The notes: a model not told the origin generated them from the letters alone. Counted from the first letter of the stretch, positions 17,007-25,508 are shown. The stretch is 64,000 bases of DNA from Mucilaginibacter sp. CSA2-8R (GCF_038806765.1 NZ_CP152389.1:4278001-4342000), one strand, 5' to 3'. Numbers and translations: made by a program.

Positions 17007-17007
17007 G

Positions 17008-17080
17008 TGATCCCGCTGGGATTCGAACCCAGGACCACTACATTAAAAGTGTAATGCTCTACCAGCTGAGCTACGGAATC
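17008..17080 (-). tRNA. tRNA-Lys (anticodon TTT)
   Basis: Complete 73-base cloverleaf on the reverse strand: acceptor GATTCCG/CGGGATC (one G-U), D-loop AGCTCAGCTGGTAGAGC, anticodon loop CTTTTAA with TTT, T-arm CTGGG-TTCGAAT-CCCAG and discriminator A. CCA is not encoded. Confidence 0.97.
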
Positions 17081-17197
17081 ATGTTTTGCGTATCTAAAAC
17101 CAGTTTGATGACTGATTTTTCTTGTTTTTTAACTTAACCCTTGCTTGCTAAGTTTCGAATAAAAGCCTTCTGTTACGCTCGAAAAGCTTTCATTTTG

Positions 17198-17270
17198 TGA
17201 TCCCGCTGGGATTCGAACCCAGGACCACTACATTAAAAGTGTAATGCTCTACCAGCTGAGCTACGGAATC
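17198..17270 (-). tRNA. tRNA-Lys (anticodon TTT), second copy
   Basis: Identical in all 73 bases to the copy at 17008-17080, and identical for a few bases on each flank. It is the promoter-proximal copy; a 117-base spacer separates them and a single promoter upstream could serve both. Confidence 0.97.
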
Positions 17271-17319
17271 ATCACTTTGATATTACCAGAAACGTTTAAC
17301 CGTTTCCGTTAAAGTGGTG

Positions 17320-17350
17320 CAAATATAGAGTTAATTACTATTGTGTGCAA
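17320..17350 (-). promoter_or_regulatory. promoter of the tRNA-Lys genes
   Basis: On the reverse strand TTG (17350-17348) is followed after 20 bases by TATATTTG (17327-17320), a full Bacteroidota -33/-7 pair, 50 bases upstream of the first tRNA-Lys. Confidence 0.65.
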
Positions 17351-17401
17351 GCACTAAATTTAAATATTTTTAAAGCTGTTACTAACAACTTTAATGTCAG
17401 G

Positions 17402-18415
17402 CTACTGGTATTTAAAAATTGCTATTCTACCTTTATCACCTGCCAAAATTATCAGATTACCTTGTCTTGCTTTCTGGCATACGTTAAAGCTGGCTGAATC
17501 AATCAATTTCCAGCCTTGCCCGCCATCTAAGCTTAAATTTGTACCCGAGGTTCCGGTAGCTAAAAAGGTAGCCTTATTTAAATACACTACTCCCGACTGG
17601 AAACCACCAGGCATTTGCTTAGCCAGTTTAAAACCGGAGGTTGCTTGCTTACCATCTGAATAACACGCTACCGAATCTACCTTTTTGTTTTGCACATAAT
17701 TGCCGCCTACAATAACGGTATTACCTCCGCCCTGCGCAACAGAGAAGCTGCCTTTGCTATTTAACCCTTGAGCTATAGGTAAGGTTTGCTTATTCCATGT
17801 TTTTAAATCTCGGCTAATTAGCAAACGCGATACCGGACCGCCGGTTACCATAATAGCCTGCCGGGTTGCTTTGTTTATAATGATAGATGTACCACTCGCG
17901 GCAAAAGCAGCCTCTTCTTTAATGGCAGCAGGAGCCGTACTTACCTCTTGCCAGGTTTCTCCGCCGTTTTGTGTTTCTAACAATAAAAACTTGCCATTGA
18001 TGGGGTCACCCATAATTAAGCCATGTTTAGCATCGTAAAAATCTATACCATCTAAAAAGTAAGCTTTATCTTCATTACGGTAACAGGCTTTCCAGCTTTT
18101 ACCGGCATCAGTAGTTTTTAAAATAACTGCCGGTGTGCCAGAGCTCATAATGATGGCTTCTGTTGCCGAAAAGGCTTCTACATCTCTAAAGTCACTTTGC
18201 TCAAAGCCAGGCACCTGCTGCCATGCCCACGTTTGCCCACCATTAGTACTGATACCCACATGCCCTTTGCTGCCGCTCACCCAAGCTACCTGATTGTTAA
18301 CTACTGATAGTCCGCGGATGCTGGTGGCCTTGTCTTTTTCTACTATGGTAAGCGATTGGGCGCTGATTACTTTTACAACAAACATTAGCCCGAGTAACAC
18401 CGATAAAAATCTCAT
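17402..18415 (-). CDS. Secreted YCF48/BNR-repeat beta-propeller protein
   Basis: A 337-residue exported protein with signal peptide (residues 1-19, VISAQ). The mature part repeats the blade motif S-x-N/D-G-G-x-T-W (STNGGQTWAWQQ, TTDAGKSWKACY, TQNGGETWQEV, SLDGGQGWKLI), the Asp-box pattern of BNR/sialidase-type and YCF48 (photosystem II stability factor) propellers. In Bacteroidota such proteins are called oxidoreductase or photosystem-like, but no active site is visible; a binding or assembly role is likelier. It follows the DUF2147 gene by two bases, so the pair is an operon. Confidence 0.82.
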   Translation of the reverse strand: MRFLSVLLGLMFVVKVISAQSLTIVEKDKATSIRGLSVVNNQVAWVSGSKGHVGISTNGGQTWAWQQVPGFEQSDFRDVEAFSATEAIIMSSGTPAVILKTTDAGKSWKACYRNEDKAYFLDGIDFYDAKHGLIMGDPINGKFLLLETQNGGETWQEVSTAPAAIKEEAAFAASGTSIIINKATRQAIMVTGGPVSRLLISRDLKTWNKQTLPIAQGLNSKGSFSVAQGGGNTVIVGGNYVQNKKVDSVACYSDGKQATSGFKLAKQMPGGFQSGVVYLNKATFLATGTSGTNLSLDGGQGWKLIDSASFNVCQKARQGNLIILAGDKGRIAIFKYQ

Positions 18416-18417
18416 TT

Positions 18418-18861
18418 TTATTTAACCCGTGTCCAAACTTCCGAACGGCCTAATAAGGATATACCTATAAAACCACGTATTTTGAGCTTATTATCGTTTA
18501 ACGTCATTTTGCAACTGTAGGTCTTGCCGCTTTTAGGGTCATAAATAGTACCGCCTTCATATACATCGTCGCCATCAAATTTAAAATTCTTCAACAGTTC
18601 TAATCCTAAAATCGGTCGCGACTGCAGGCTTTTGTCGGGATTGTTGACATCCGTTTTAGGTTTTCCGGTAGCTTTATCATCAGGTTCTTTAATCCAGGCC
18701 AGTTTACCAAAATATAAGTTGCCTTTTTTATAAATCTGTATCTGCCCCTCTCCGCTTGGGTTAATCCATTTACCTACTATAGCGTCGGCTGTTTGCGCGT
18801 TAGCATTTACCACAAATAACAGGGCTGTTATCAGCCAGTAAAAACTTAGTTTAGTTCTCAT
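18418..18861 (-). CDS. DUF2147 family secreted protein
   Basis: About 147 residues with a signal peptide (FYWLITALLFVVNANAQ) and a single DUF2147 domain beginning IVGKWINPSGEGQIQIYKKGN and containing GGTIYDPKSGKTYSCKM and the C-terminal GRSEVWTRV. The family is widespread and uncharacterised; its lipocalin-like barrel suggests a small hydrophobic ligand in the periplasm. ATG 18861 is chosen over the longer frame to 18909 because the signal peptide then starts correctly. First gene of a two-gene unit with the propeller protein. Confidence 0.85.
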   Translation of the reverse strand: MRTKLSFYWLITALLFVVNANAQTADAIVGKWINPSGEGQIQIYKKGNLYFGKLAWIKEPDDKATGKPKTDVNNPDKSLQSRPILGLELLKNFKFDGDDVYEGGTIYDPKSGKTYSCKMTLNDNKLKIRGFIGISLLGRSEVWTRVK

Positions 18862-18957
18862 AATATTCAATTGATACTCTAATGTATCAGGTAAACAGCA
18901 GGATAACAAAAGATGATTTTTTTATTATTAATTTTTATCCCGTTTGATTTAAACTTC

Positions 18958-18965
18958 TATATTTG
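18958..18965 (+). promoter_or_regulatory. -7 box TATATTTG for the tRNA-Leu genes
   Basis: Exact TAnnTTTG followed by C, 72 bases upstream of the first tRNA-Leu. The -33 position is T-rich but has no clean TTTG at standard spacing. Confidence 0.5.
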
Positions 18966-19037
18966 CAGCCTCAATACTGATTGGAGGGCGGTAACAACGG
19001 TTTAATTCAAACTGAAGTATTTAGCCTGATAAAATCA

Positions 19038-19121
19038 GCCCAGGTGGCGAAATTGGTAAACGTTGCGGTCTCAGAAGCCGTTGAGAATTGTCTCTTGAGA
19101 GTTCGAGTCTCTCCCTGGGCA
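19038..19121 (+). tRNA. tRNA-Leu (anticodon CAG)
   Basis: Class II tRNA of 84 bases with long variable arm. Acceptor GCCCAGG/CCTGGGC, D-loop GGCGAAATTGGTAAACG, anticodon stem GCGGT/GCCGT around loop CTCAGAA (CAG), T-loop TTCGAGT, discriminator A. Confidence 0.95.
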
Positions 19122-19240
19122 CACCACTTAAAGTCGAAAGTTTTTAAGTTATAGATTTTAGATAGCACTTTTTATAAGTGCTATTTTATTTCGGAGAGTT
19201 AAGTAGATTGATTAAATCTATTTAGTATACTCCAATAAAT

Positions 19241-19324
19241 GCCCAGGTGGCGAAATTGGTAGACGCACCATCTTGAGGGGGTGGCATCCGTAAGGTTGTA
19301 CGAGTTCGAATCTCGTTCTGGGCA
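19241..19324 (+). tRNA. tRNA-Leu (anticodon GAG)
   Basis: Eighty-four-base class II tRNA. Acceptor GCCCAGG/TCTGGGC, anticodon stem CCATC/GGTGG around loop TTGAGGG (GAG), T-loop TTCGAAT, discriminator A. Its 3' end borders the low-density region that follows. Confidence 0.95.
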
Positions 19325-19701
19325 CCCAAAAAACTACATTTCCAGGCTCTGAGAACACTTCCTCAGAATCAAATTCAAAATCCGGTGTAAAACGAGAAGT
19401 GTTTGACTTCGCCCCGAGCTGCTACACTGTCGGTGGGGCTGCACTGTAAGTGACTAATGTACGAGTAAAAGTAATTTTGTGGACCTTACTGTGCCCATCA
19501 AATCTAAAGCTAAGCACTACTAAAAAAGGCGATGCACCTCCATACCAATTTAACAACGCCGTTATTAAGCCACAGCTTAAAAATTATACCATTATTTTAA
19601 CAAATCTCGTTTCGTGACAATTATTCTTTTTTTATAACATTGTTTTTCTTTTTTGTACTAATTTACTCCAGTCATCACAAATATTCTATCAATTCCCGCA
19701 T
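19325..19701. other. gene-free stretch beside tRNA-Leu with coding-like debris
   Basis: No intact gene. The frame ending at the TAA 19447-19449 reads out of the tRNA end without a start codon (SSESNSKSGVKREVFDFAPS is part of it), and a second open stretch (KKGDAPPYQFNNAVIKPQLK) ends near 19617 at the TGA in tttcgtga. Both look like C-terminal scraps of former genes, as expected where an element that once used the tRNA has decayed. I could not assign either. Confidence 0.4.
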
Positions 19702-20022
19702 ATGTTTATCAAAATTGCATTGTCAATTACCTTTTGTCTATTAAGTTTTAGCTCGTTCTCGCAAGGTTTCCCATCGTTCCAGTGTACTAACCCGCCTTAC
19801 GATCAAGTAAAAGATGCCAATGGCAACCTTTACGGGCATTCGACTAATACTTGCGAATGCTGTGCAAACAATAATTACAACCCAACCGGCTGCACCAACC
19901 AAGTGAGACAAGCCTGCACTACCGGAGCTCCCATAAACGGGGGTTTAGTATTTTTATTAATATCTGGCGTAGGACTTGGAGCTTGGACGTTACATAAAGA
20001 AAAAGCCAAAATAAGCGTCTGA
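19702..20022 (+). CDS. Secreted Cys-rich protein with PID-CTERM-like sorting tail
   Basis: A 106-residue exported protein. N-terminal signal peptide (residues 1-20, SFSQ) is followed by a 55-residue mature part with seven cysteines (for example CECC and CTNQVRQAC), then a C-terminal tail with the sequence APINGG, a hydrophobic span LVFLLISGVGLGAW and basic residues HKEKAK. That tripartite tail resembles the PID-CTERM sorting signal of Bacteroidota surface proteins, thought to be processed by an exosortase-like enzyme. No such enzyme is encoded in the window. Function of the Cys-rich core unknown. Confidence 0.7.
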   Translation: MFIKIALSITFCLLSFSSFSQGFPSFQCTNPPYDQVKDANGNLYGHSTNTCECCANNNYNPTGCTNQVRQACTTGAPINGGLVFLLISGVGLGAWTLHKEKAKISV

Positions 20023-20092
20023 TACTACCAACATATGTACAAGAGCTGCAGCAAGGCATAAAATTTTAGAGAACTTCGTTAATTCAAGATAT

Positions 20093-20296
20093 ATGCCACA
20101 GAGCAAAATTATAAATAAAGTTATATTGGCAACAGCCGAGGCAGTATACGAATATTTTGAATCAGACCATGTTTTTATCGTTGACAAAGCAACTGGCGAG
20201 AGGCTAAGCAATGCTATAATCAAGAATGATGGACAAAATGAGGTATTAACGAAAATGATTGACGCAAAACTAACAGCTGCCGGCGTTGTAAGGTAG
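20093..20296 (+). CDS. Small hypothetical protein
   Basis: A 67-residue soluble protein, ATG start, 70 bases after the PID-CTERM-like gene. The predicted pattern is helix (residues 5-22), strand pair around HVFIVDKATGERL and helix at the C-terminus. Not recognised. It could be co-transcribed with the upstream gene; accessory location beside tRNA-Leu suggests acquired DNA. Confidence 0.45.
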   Translation: MPQSKIINKVILATAEAVYEYFESDHVFIVDKATGERLSNAIIKNDGQNEVLTKMIDAKLTAAGVVR

Positions 20297-20354
20297 TATA
20301 TCAATCGCCGCAAAGCAGACATTCGGGATTATATCATATTCATTATAATACATA

Positions 20355-20600
20355 TCAGCTTAACAGGGCGATTACTAATTCTCCAACATCTACCTCTAAC
20401 AGTTCACTGATTATCATTAACATTTCTATGGTAAACTGCGTCTGACCAAGCTCAATTTTACTGTAAGCGTTTTGTGATATTTTTAACTTAACAGCAAGAT
20501 CAATTTGTGTAAATCCCTTTTGTGATCTTATTAATCGAAGATTTTCACCTAATCGATATTTATCGAAAGACTTAATAGACGATGTTTTTAGTCGAGGCAT
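20355..20600 (-). CDS. XRE-family helix-turn-helix regulator
   Basis: An 81-residue Cro/C1-type DNA-binding protein made of little more than the five-helix HTH domain: LGENLRLIRSQKGFTQIDLA followed by VKLKISQNAYSKIELGQ. Such minimal regulators occur in mobile elements, toxin-antitoxin and restriction-control loci. A perfect 6-3-6 palindrome (20607-20621) lies seven bases upstream of its ATG, a position suited to autoregulation. No toxin, phage or restriction gene is visible next to it; the divergent side is decayed. Confidence 0.88.
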   Translation of the reverse strand: MPRLKTSSIKSFDKYRLGENLRLIRSQKGFTQIDLAVKLKISQNAYSKIELGQTQFTIEMLMIISELLEVDVGELVIALLS

Positions 20601-20606
20601 GTAGTT

Positions 20607-20621
20607 TAAGGTTGTACCTTA
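20607..20621. promoter_or_regulatory. 6-3-6 palindrome, candidate operator of the XRE regulator
   Basis: TAAGGT-TGT-ACCTTA, perfect arms, ending seven bases before the XRE start codon. Arm length and spacing fit binding by an HTH dimer. Confidence 0.55.
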
Positions 20622-21260
20622 CTTACGATTAAAAACAAGGCATGGTTTTAACGTTACCAGAATGATGGCAGGAAAGACAGAACAGGTTATTAATTATAAT
20701 ACTTCAAAGCCTGACTATGTAATGACTCTAAAAATTTTAATCTTACCGCTCAAAAGCTATTGAGCCAGTTGTATAATAACCTGGCAGTGCTTCATTCATA
20801 ACTTGCAGATAAATAAACTGTGAATCAAGATAAATTGGGTTAAGATGTTGTGAGTATGATGGAGGTGCTTAACAGGGGTAAACGGAAAAACAGTTGGTTG
20901 CGCCTCGCTCTTCGTAACTCAACATTTTCACAATTTGACTTTTGTAAGTTGTTAACATAACTCGTAAATTCCGGTATTAAATACCGTAAAAGCAAAATAC
21001 TAAAATGACTACTATTAATTCATGATTTGCTTTTTTGTAAGCTTTCAAATTTGATTTTCGCTTTGGAACTTATCTCAAGTTATTTTTCCTGTTTCATCCA
21101 TTAATACCAAAGCACTAATTAGTACCCTCTTTGTTACCTAACACCTCCTTTTTACTTCACAATAAAACGCCTGTTTAAAGGTTTAATGTAAAAATATGTT
21201 AACTAACTTTTAAATAAAGGTTCAGGTTAGCATATTTACTGCAACATACCTCATTGATCA
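20622..21260. other. 640-base region with no intact gene
   Basis: Contains short coding-like frames (33 codons from 20662; 34 codons from 20856, with RGKRKNSWLRLALRNS) that appear broken by stops and frame changes, and a 7-1-7 palindrome CGGTATTAAATACCG at 20972-20986. Likely remains of an acquired gene plus the control region of the large gene at 21261. No exact TAnnTTTG box was found for that gene. Confidence 0.35.
20972..20986. repeat. 15-base palindrome
   Basis: CGGTATT-A-AATACCG with perfect arms, 275 bases upstream of the macroglobulin/plug gene. Could be a regulator site; no protein can be assigned. Confidence 0.4.
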
Positions 21261-23981
21261 ATGATATACCGTTACGCTATTGTTTGTTTATTATTAGCTT
21301 TTTTTAGCCAGTCTGCCCAAGCGCAGCGCGACAGCATCCCATTAAACTCAATTATAGAAAAAACCGGAAAGCTATCAACCGGCCGTCCGGTAGAAAAAGT
21401 TTATGTACATTTTGACAAACCTTATTATGCCGTTGGAGATACCATTTGGTATAAAACTTACTTAACAGATAATTTTAGGCAGCCTTCGCAGCTTAGTAAA
21501 GTAGTATATGTAGAGATAGCCAACAGCCGCGATTCTATTGTAGATAACTTTAAACTTCCGGTACGCAACGGTGTAGCCTCCGGCAATATTGCTTTAAATC
21601 CTCTTAACTATAAACAGGATAATTACCACATCAGAGCTTATACCAAATGGATGGCCAATTTTGACGCCGCCTACTTTTTTACCAAGTCTATCCAAATAGG
21701 CAATGCGGTTGATAAATTAGTAAATACCCAGGTAACTTACAGTAAAACAGGTGCAGATAAATCAATGCGGGTAAATTTGCGGTTGGTGTACAAAGACCCA
21801 AATGGTGTGCCGCAAGCTAACAAGCGTATAAGCTGGGAGGTATTGAGTACACTGGACGATATCGCTAAAGGCAAAGGTAACACCGATGCATCGGGAGCTT
21901 ATACCATTAGTTTTGTAAATAGCAAGGGTACCGACCTGTCAAATGCCTCCATAGTAGCCTTTATTGATCTGGGCAACAAAAAAACTGCCGGCCGTACCTT
22001 CCCTTTAAAGCCATTGCTGAACAACAACGATGTACAGTTTTTTCCGGAAGGCGGAGAGTTACTTAACGCTGTGCGTACTAAAGTTGGCATTAAAGCCGTT
22101 GGCGGCAATGGTTTGGGTACCAGTTTTACCGGCACAATTACAGACAACACCGGTCAGGTGCTGGCTAATGTTACCTCGCAGCATGCGGGTATGGGTGTGT
22201 TTGTACTTACACCGGAGGAGGGTAAAACTTACAAGGCTGATATTGTTTTTGCCAACGGTGTTAAAGGCACTTACAACCTTCCTAAAGTACAAACTACGGG
22301 TTTTGCTATCAATATTAACAGCGGCGATGCAAACCAGTTGTCGCTTAAACTATCAACAAGTCCGGCATTTTTTCAGGCCAATAAAGGCAAAGCTTTTTAC
22401 ATTATTGCGCAAAGCGTAAATACTGTCTGTTTTGCGGCACAAACGTTGCTTAAAGAACAGATTTATTCGGCCACGATACCTAAAAATAAATTCCCGACCG
22501 GCATTATACAATTTACGCTCATGTCGTCGGCCGGTGTGCCATTGAGCGAACGTTTAGTGTTTGTGCAACAGAACGACCAGCTTAACCTAAGCATAGCCGG
22601 CGATAAACCCAGCTACACCGCACGGCAAAAAGTGAAGTTAAACATCGCGGCTAAAAATAAAACCGCACCGGTAGAGGGTAATTTCTCGATAGCAGTAATA
22701 GATGAAAACAAAGTGCCTGTTAATGAAAGCGACGAAACGACCATTCTTTCCAGCCTCTTGCTTACCTCAGACTTAAAAGGCTATGTTGAAAAGCCTAACT
22801 ATTACTTTACCAAAATAAGCGATAAAACGGCAGCCGATTTAGATTTACTGATGCTAACCCAAGGCTACCGCCGCTTTACTTATACAGATGTTATTGCCAA
22901 CAATTATCAGCAAATATTCTTTTTACCGGAGCAGGGAATTGAATTAGGCGGAACTTTACGCACTCTTAACGGTATGCCGTTTAAAGGTGGTAACATTAAA
23001 TTACTGATACCAGATAAATACTTTTCGGCCTCGGCGGTGAGCGATCCGGAAGGAAAGTTTAAATTTAATAACCTGGTGTTTGCAGATTCGGCCAAGGTAG
23101 TAGTATCAGCTAAAAATAACTATAATGGCAAAAACCTGATGCTGATGATGGACGGGCAAACCTATCCGGCTGTCCCCAAAAATCAGTTTTACCCTGATGA
23201 TGATCAAAACATTGACAGTACCATCAATACTTATCTGCAAAACAGCAAAAACCTGATGGATCGTATGCGCGTTTTGAAGGAAGTTGTTGTACGCGCCCCC
23301 AAAGCTACACCGCGTATTGACCACTCTGCTTACCCGGCCTTAACCGGCTTAAGCAACATCCCCGACCATTTAATTACTGCCGAACAATTAGGCGGTTGTG
23401 CTAATATGCTGTTATGTTTACAGGGCCGCCTGCCTGGGGTAACGTTTGATAACAATAACTTCTACGTATCGCGCGATTTTAACCAGGGGCGCCGTGTACC
23501 TATGCAGGTATTTGTTACCGGTATGCCGGTAGATGTGAGCTACCTTAACAATATGCAAAGCACCGACGTAGAATCAATTGAAGTGTTTTTGAAAGATGAA
23601 TTAGGTTTGGTAAGCAACTCGTATCAGGCTAACGGTATTATTGTAATTAACAGTAAGAAAAAACCTACCGGCGGCACTAAAATTAGTTTGGCCGAGTTTC
23701 AGGATTTGCTGCCTCAGCCTAACGTAGTTAATTTTACCCCTAAAGGATATAACTTTAGTCGCGAGTTTTACTCGCCGAAATATGACGTAGCCAAACCGGT
23801 AGGTGTTGATTTACGCAGTACCATTTACTGGAACCCGCACGTAATTACCGATAAAGCTACCGGCAACACCAGCGTAGAGTTTTATAATGCCGATGGCAAG
23901 GGTACATACCGGGTTGTAATTGAGGGTTTTGATAAAGATGGTAACATCGGCCGATTTGTGTACCGTTATAAGGTACAGTAA
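21261..23981 (+). CDS. Macroglobulin-domain protein with TonB-type plug
   Basis: A 906-residue exported protein. After the signal peptide (cleavage after AQAQ) comes an MG2-like domain with VEKVYVHFDKPYYAVGDTIW, then further beta-sandwich domains typical of large extracellular alpha-2-macroglobulin relatives, a carboxypeptidase-regulatory-like domain (LGGTLRTLNGMPFKGGNIKL) and, at about residues 700-805, a TonB-receptor plug-like domain (LCLQGRLPGV through NGIIVINSKK). No barrel follows, and there is no thioester motif. The architecture is common in Bacteroidota and uncharacterised; periplasmic or outer-membrane scaffolding is a guess. The methyltransferase gene starts 21 bases later. Confidence 0.8.
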   Translation: MIYRYAIVCLLLAFFSQSAQAQRDSIPLNSIIEKTGKLSTGRPVEKVYVHFDKPYYAVGDTIWYKTYLTDNFRQPSQLSKVVYVEIANSRDSIVDNFKLPVRNGVASGNIALNPLNYKQDNYHIRAYTKWMANFDAAYFFTKSIQIGNAVDKLVNTQVTYSKTGADKSMRVNLRLVYKDPNGVPQANKRISWEVLSTLDDIAKGKGNTDASGAYTISFVNSKGTDLSNASIVAFIDLGNKKTAGRTFPLKPLLNNNDVQFFPEGGELLNAVRTKVGIKAVGGNGLGTSFTGTITDNTGQVLANVTSQHAGMGVFVLTPEEGKTYKADIVFANGVKGTYNLPKVQTTGFAININSGDANQLSLKLSTSPAFFQANKGKAFYIIAQSVNTVCFAAQTLLKEQIYSATIPKNKFPTGIIQFTLMSSAGVPLSERLVFVQQNDQLNLSIAGDKPSYTARQKVKLNIAAKNKTAPVEGNFSIAVIDENKVPVNESDETTILSSLLLTSDLKGYVEKPNYYFTKISDKTAADLDLLMLTQGYRRFTYTDVIANNYQQIFFLPEQGIELGGTLRTLNGMPFKGGNIKLLIPDKYFSASAVSDPEGKFKFNNLVFADSAKVVVSAKNNYNGKNLMLMMDGQTYPAVPKNQFYPDDDQNIDSTINTYLQNSKNLMDRMRVLKEVVVRAPKATPRIDHSAYPALTGLSNIPDHLITAEQLGGCANMLLCLQGRLPGVTFDNNNFYVSRDFNQGRRVPMQVFVTGMPVDVSYLNNMQSTDVESIEVFLKDELGLVSNSYQANGIIVINSKKKPTGGTKISLAEFQDLLPQPNVVNFTPKGYNFSREFYSPKYDVAKPVGVDLRSTIYWNPHVITDKATGNTSVEFYNADGKGTYRVVIEGFDKDGNIGRFVYRYKVQ

Positions 23982-24002
23982 TCAGCCTATTTTTTGCTTT
24001 TG

Positions 24003-24611
24003 ATGAACAACCTGCAAGCGTTATTCGGCAATATTGATATTTATCTTTTCGACCAGTTACTGAAATGCACCTATAACCAATGCCATAAGATATTGGATGT
24101 AGGTTGCGGCGGCGGTCGTAATATCGTTTACTTTTTACAGCAACGCCATGACGTTTATGGTATAGACCCAAATCCTGACGCTATTGTTGCAGTTCGGGAA
24201 TTATCTGTTATGCTCACTGGCAAGGATACCGCAAGCAATTTCAGTGTAGGTTCTGCCGAAACCATGCCTTTTGAGGCTAACACTTTTGATTTGGTAATTT
24301 GCAGCGCAGTGCTGCATTTTGCGCAAAGCAAACAACATTTTGAAGCCATGCTCACCGGCATATGGCAGGTACTCAAACCGGGCGGATACTTATTTGCCCG
24401 ACTGGCTTCAAACATTGGTATCGAAAGCTTGGTGCAACCCTTAGGCAACAACCGGTACCTGCTGCCCGATGGCTCGGAGCGCTTTCTGGTGAGCGAGCAG
24501 GATTTAATGCACTACACCCAAAAGCTTAACGGCTACCTGCACGAGCCCATCAAAACCACCAATGTGCAAAACCTGCGCTGCATGACTACCTGGTGTCTTC
24601 AAAAGCTATAA
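24003..24611 (+). CDS. Class I SAM-dependent methyltransferase
   Basis: About 202 residues. SAM-binding motif I is ILDVGCGGGRNIVYFL, motif II around DVYGIDPNP, and motif post-II SAETMPFEANTFDLVICSAVLHF, all of the Methyltransf_11/UbiE type. Substrate not predictable. ATG 24003 is chosen; the in-frame TTG nine bases upstream lies next to a loose promoter-like TATTTTTTG. It overlaps the convergent oxygenase gene by 13 bases at their 3' ends. Confidence 0.88.
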   Translation: MNNLQALFGNIDIYLFDQLLKCTYNQCHKILDVGCGGGRNIVYFLQQRHDVYGIDPNPDAIVAVRELSVMLTGKDTASNFSVGSAETMPFEANTFDLVICSAVLHFAQSKQHFEAMLTGIWQVLKPGGYLFARLASNIGIESLVQPLGNNRYLLPDGSERFLVSEQDLMHYTQKLNGYLHEPIKTTNVQNLRCMTTWCLQKL

Positions 24612-25360
24612 TCCAGGCTACGGATCTGCAACTTATAGCCGGCTGGTAAAATAGCTTCTTTTAATAACCAGTCTACTTTCATAAACCGGGTTACCTTGTA
24701 AAGCCATAATACCGGCTTTAACAACGGCAGGGTATTGAGTTCTAACATCTCTCTTACAGCATTGGGTACCAAAATAACCTGCACTTGTCTAAGCAGTAAG
24801 TAACGTACCCAACCTAAATGCTGCAGGTATTTTTTGTACAAATCGGCAGTGTATTTACTTTTAACCATATCTTGTTGTAGGTGGCTTTCGCGCATGTACG
24901 TCCAGTGCACATAGTTTTGCGGCAAACCTGTAATGCCCATACGCTCTCCAACTCGCCGAAAAACCTCAAAAACTTCCTGCTTCTCTGCATCTGTCATTTT
25001 CCTTTCCAGCAGTTCAAAAGACCGGATGGAGTAGTCAATCAGCATAAATAATACATCGCGGTATGCCCAATCGGGTATCTGTTCTCCTCTGGCTTTTTCT
25101 ACTCCCTGATGAATATGGGTGATCTTATCTATTGCAGCCAAAGCCTGGTTATGCGGCAAAAAAAGAATTTGCCGGGCATACTCTACTGTCGAAAATAACC
25201 GGCCCAGTGGGTCTGCAGGTAAACGGCCGGTAAAGTATAACCAGTCGACCGCCTTATTCAAAGCAAACTCGGCTGCTGCGCCGGCAAAAATAAAAAGCAC
25301 CGTATCGGCCTTTCCCCAAATGCTTCTTACAATGCTGTCTTTATTTACAAAATAATCCAT
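24599..25360 (-). CDS. MpaB-type oxygenase-like protein (DUF2236)
   Basis: A 253-residue all-helical protein. The N-terminus SIVRSIWGKADTVLFIFAGAAAEFAL and the centre with GLPQNYVHWTYMRESHL match the family that includes fungal MpaB and latex-clearing-type haem oxygenases, although the His/Arg ligands known there are only partly evident. Substrate unknown. The annotated start is ATG 25360; the longer frame begins with TTG. Convergent with the methyltransferase and read leftward away from the GH42 gene. Confidence 0.75.
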   Translation of the reverse strand: MDYFVNKDSIVRSIWGKADTVLFIFAGAAAEFALNKAVDWLYFTGRLPADPLGRLFSTVEYARQILFLPHNQALAAIDKITHIHQGVEKARGEQIPDWAYRDVLFMLIDYSIRSFELLERKMTDAEKQEVFEVFRRVGERMGITGLPQNYVHWTYMRESHLQQDMVKSKYTADLYKKYLQHLGWVRYLLLRQVQVILVPNAVREMLELNTLPLLKPVLWLYKVTRFMKVDWLLKEAILPAGYKLQIRSLDYSF

Positions 25361-25508
25361 TTTCAATTTTATAATTCAAACATATTAAAAGTACTTTTAA
25401 ATACAAAGTATTATTTAATTTTATTATTTGCACACCGTCCTATTCTTACATGTACGTCATGGTGCTTTTCAATTTTAACCATACCTTAGTACATACCAAT
25501 TATTAATT

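Noticed and set aside
20355-20600. Toxin-antitoxin or restriction-control system
   Set aside because: The XRE protein would fit, but no toxin, methylase or endonuclease gene is adjacent.
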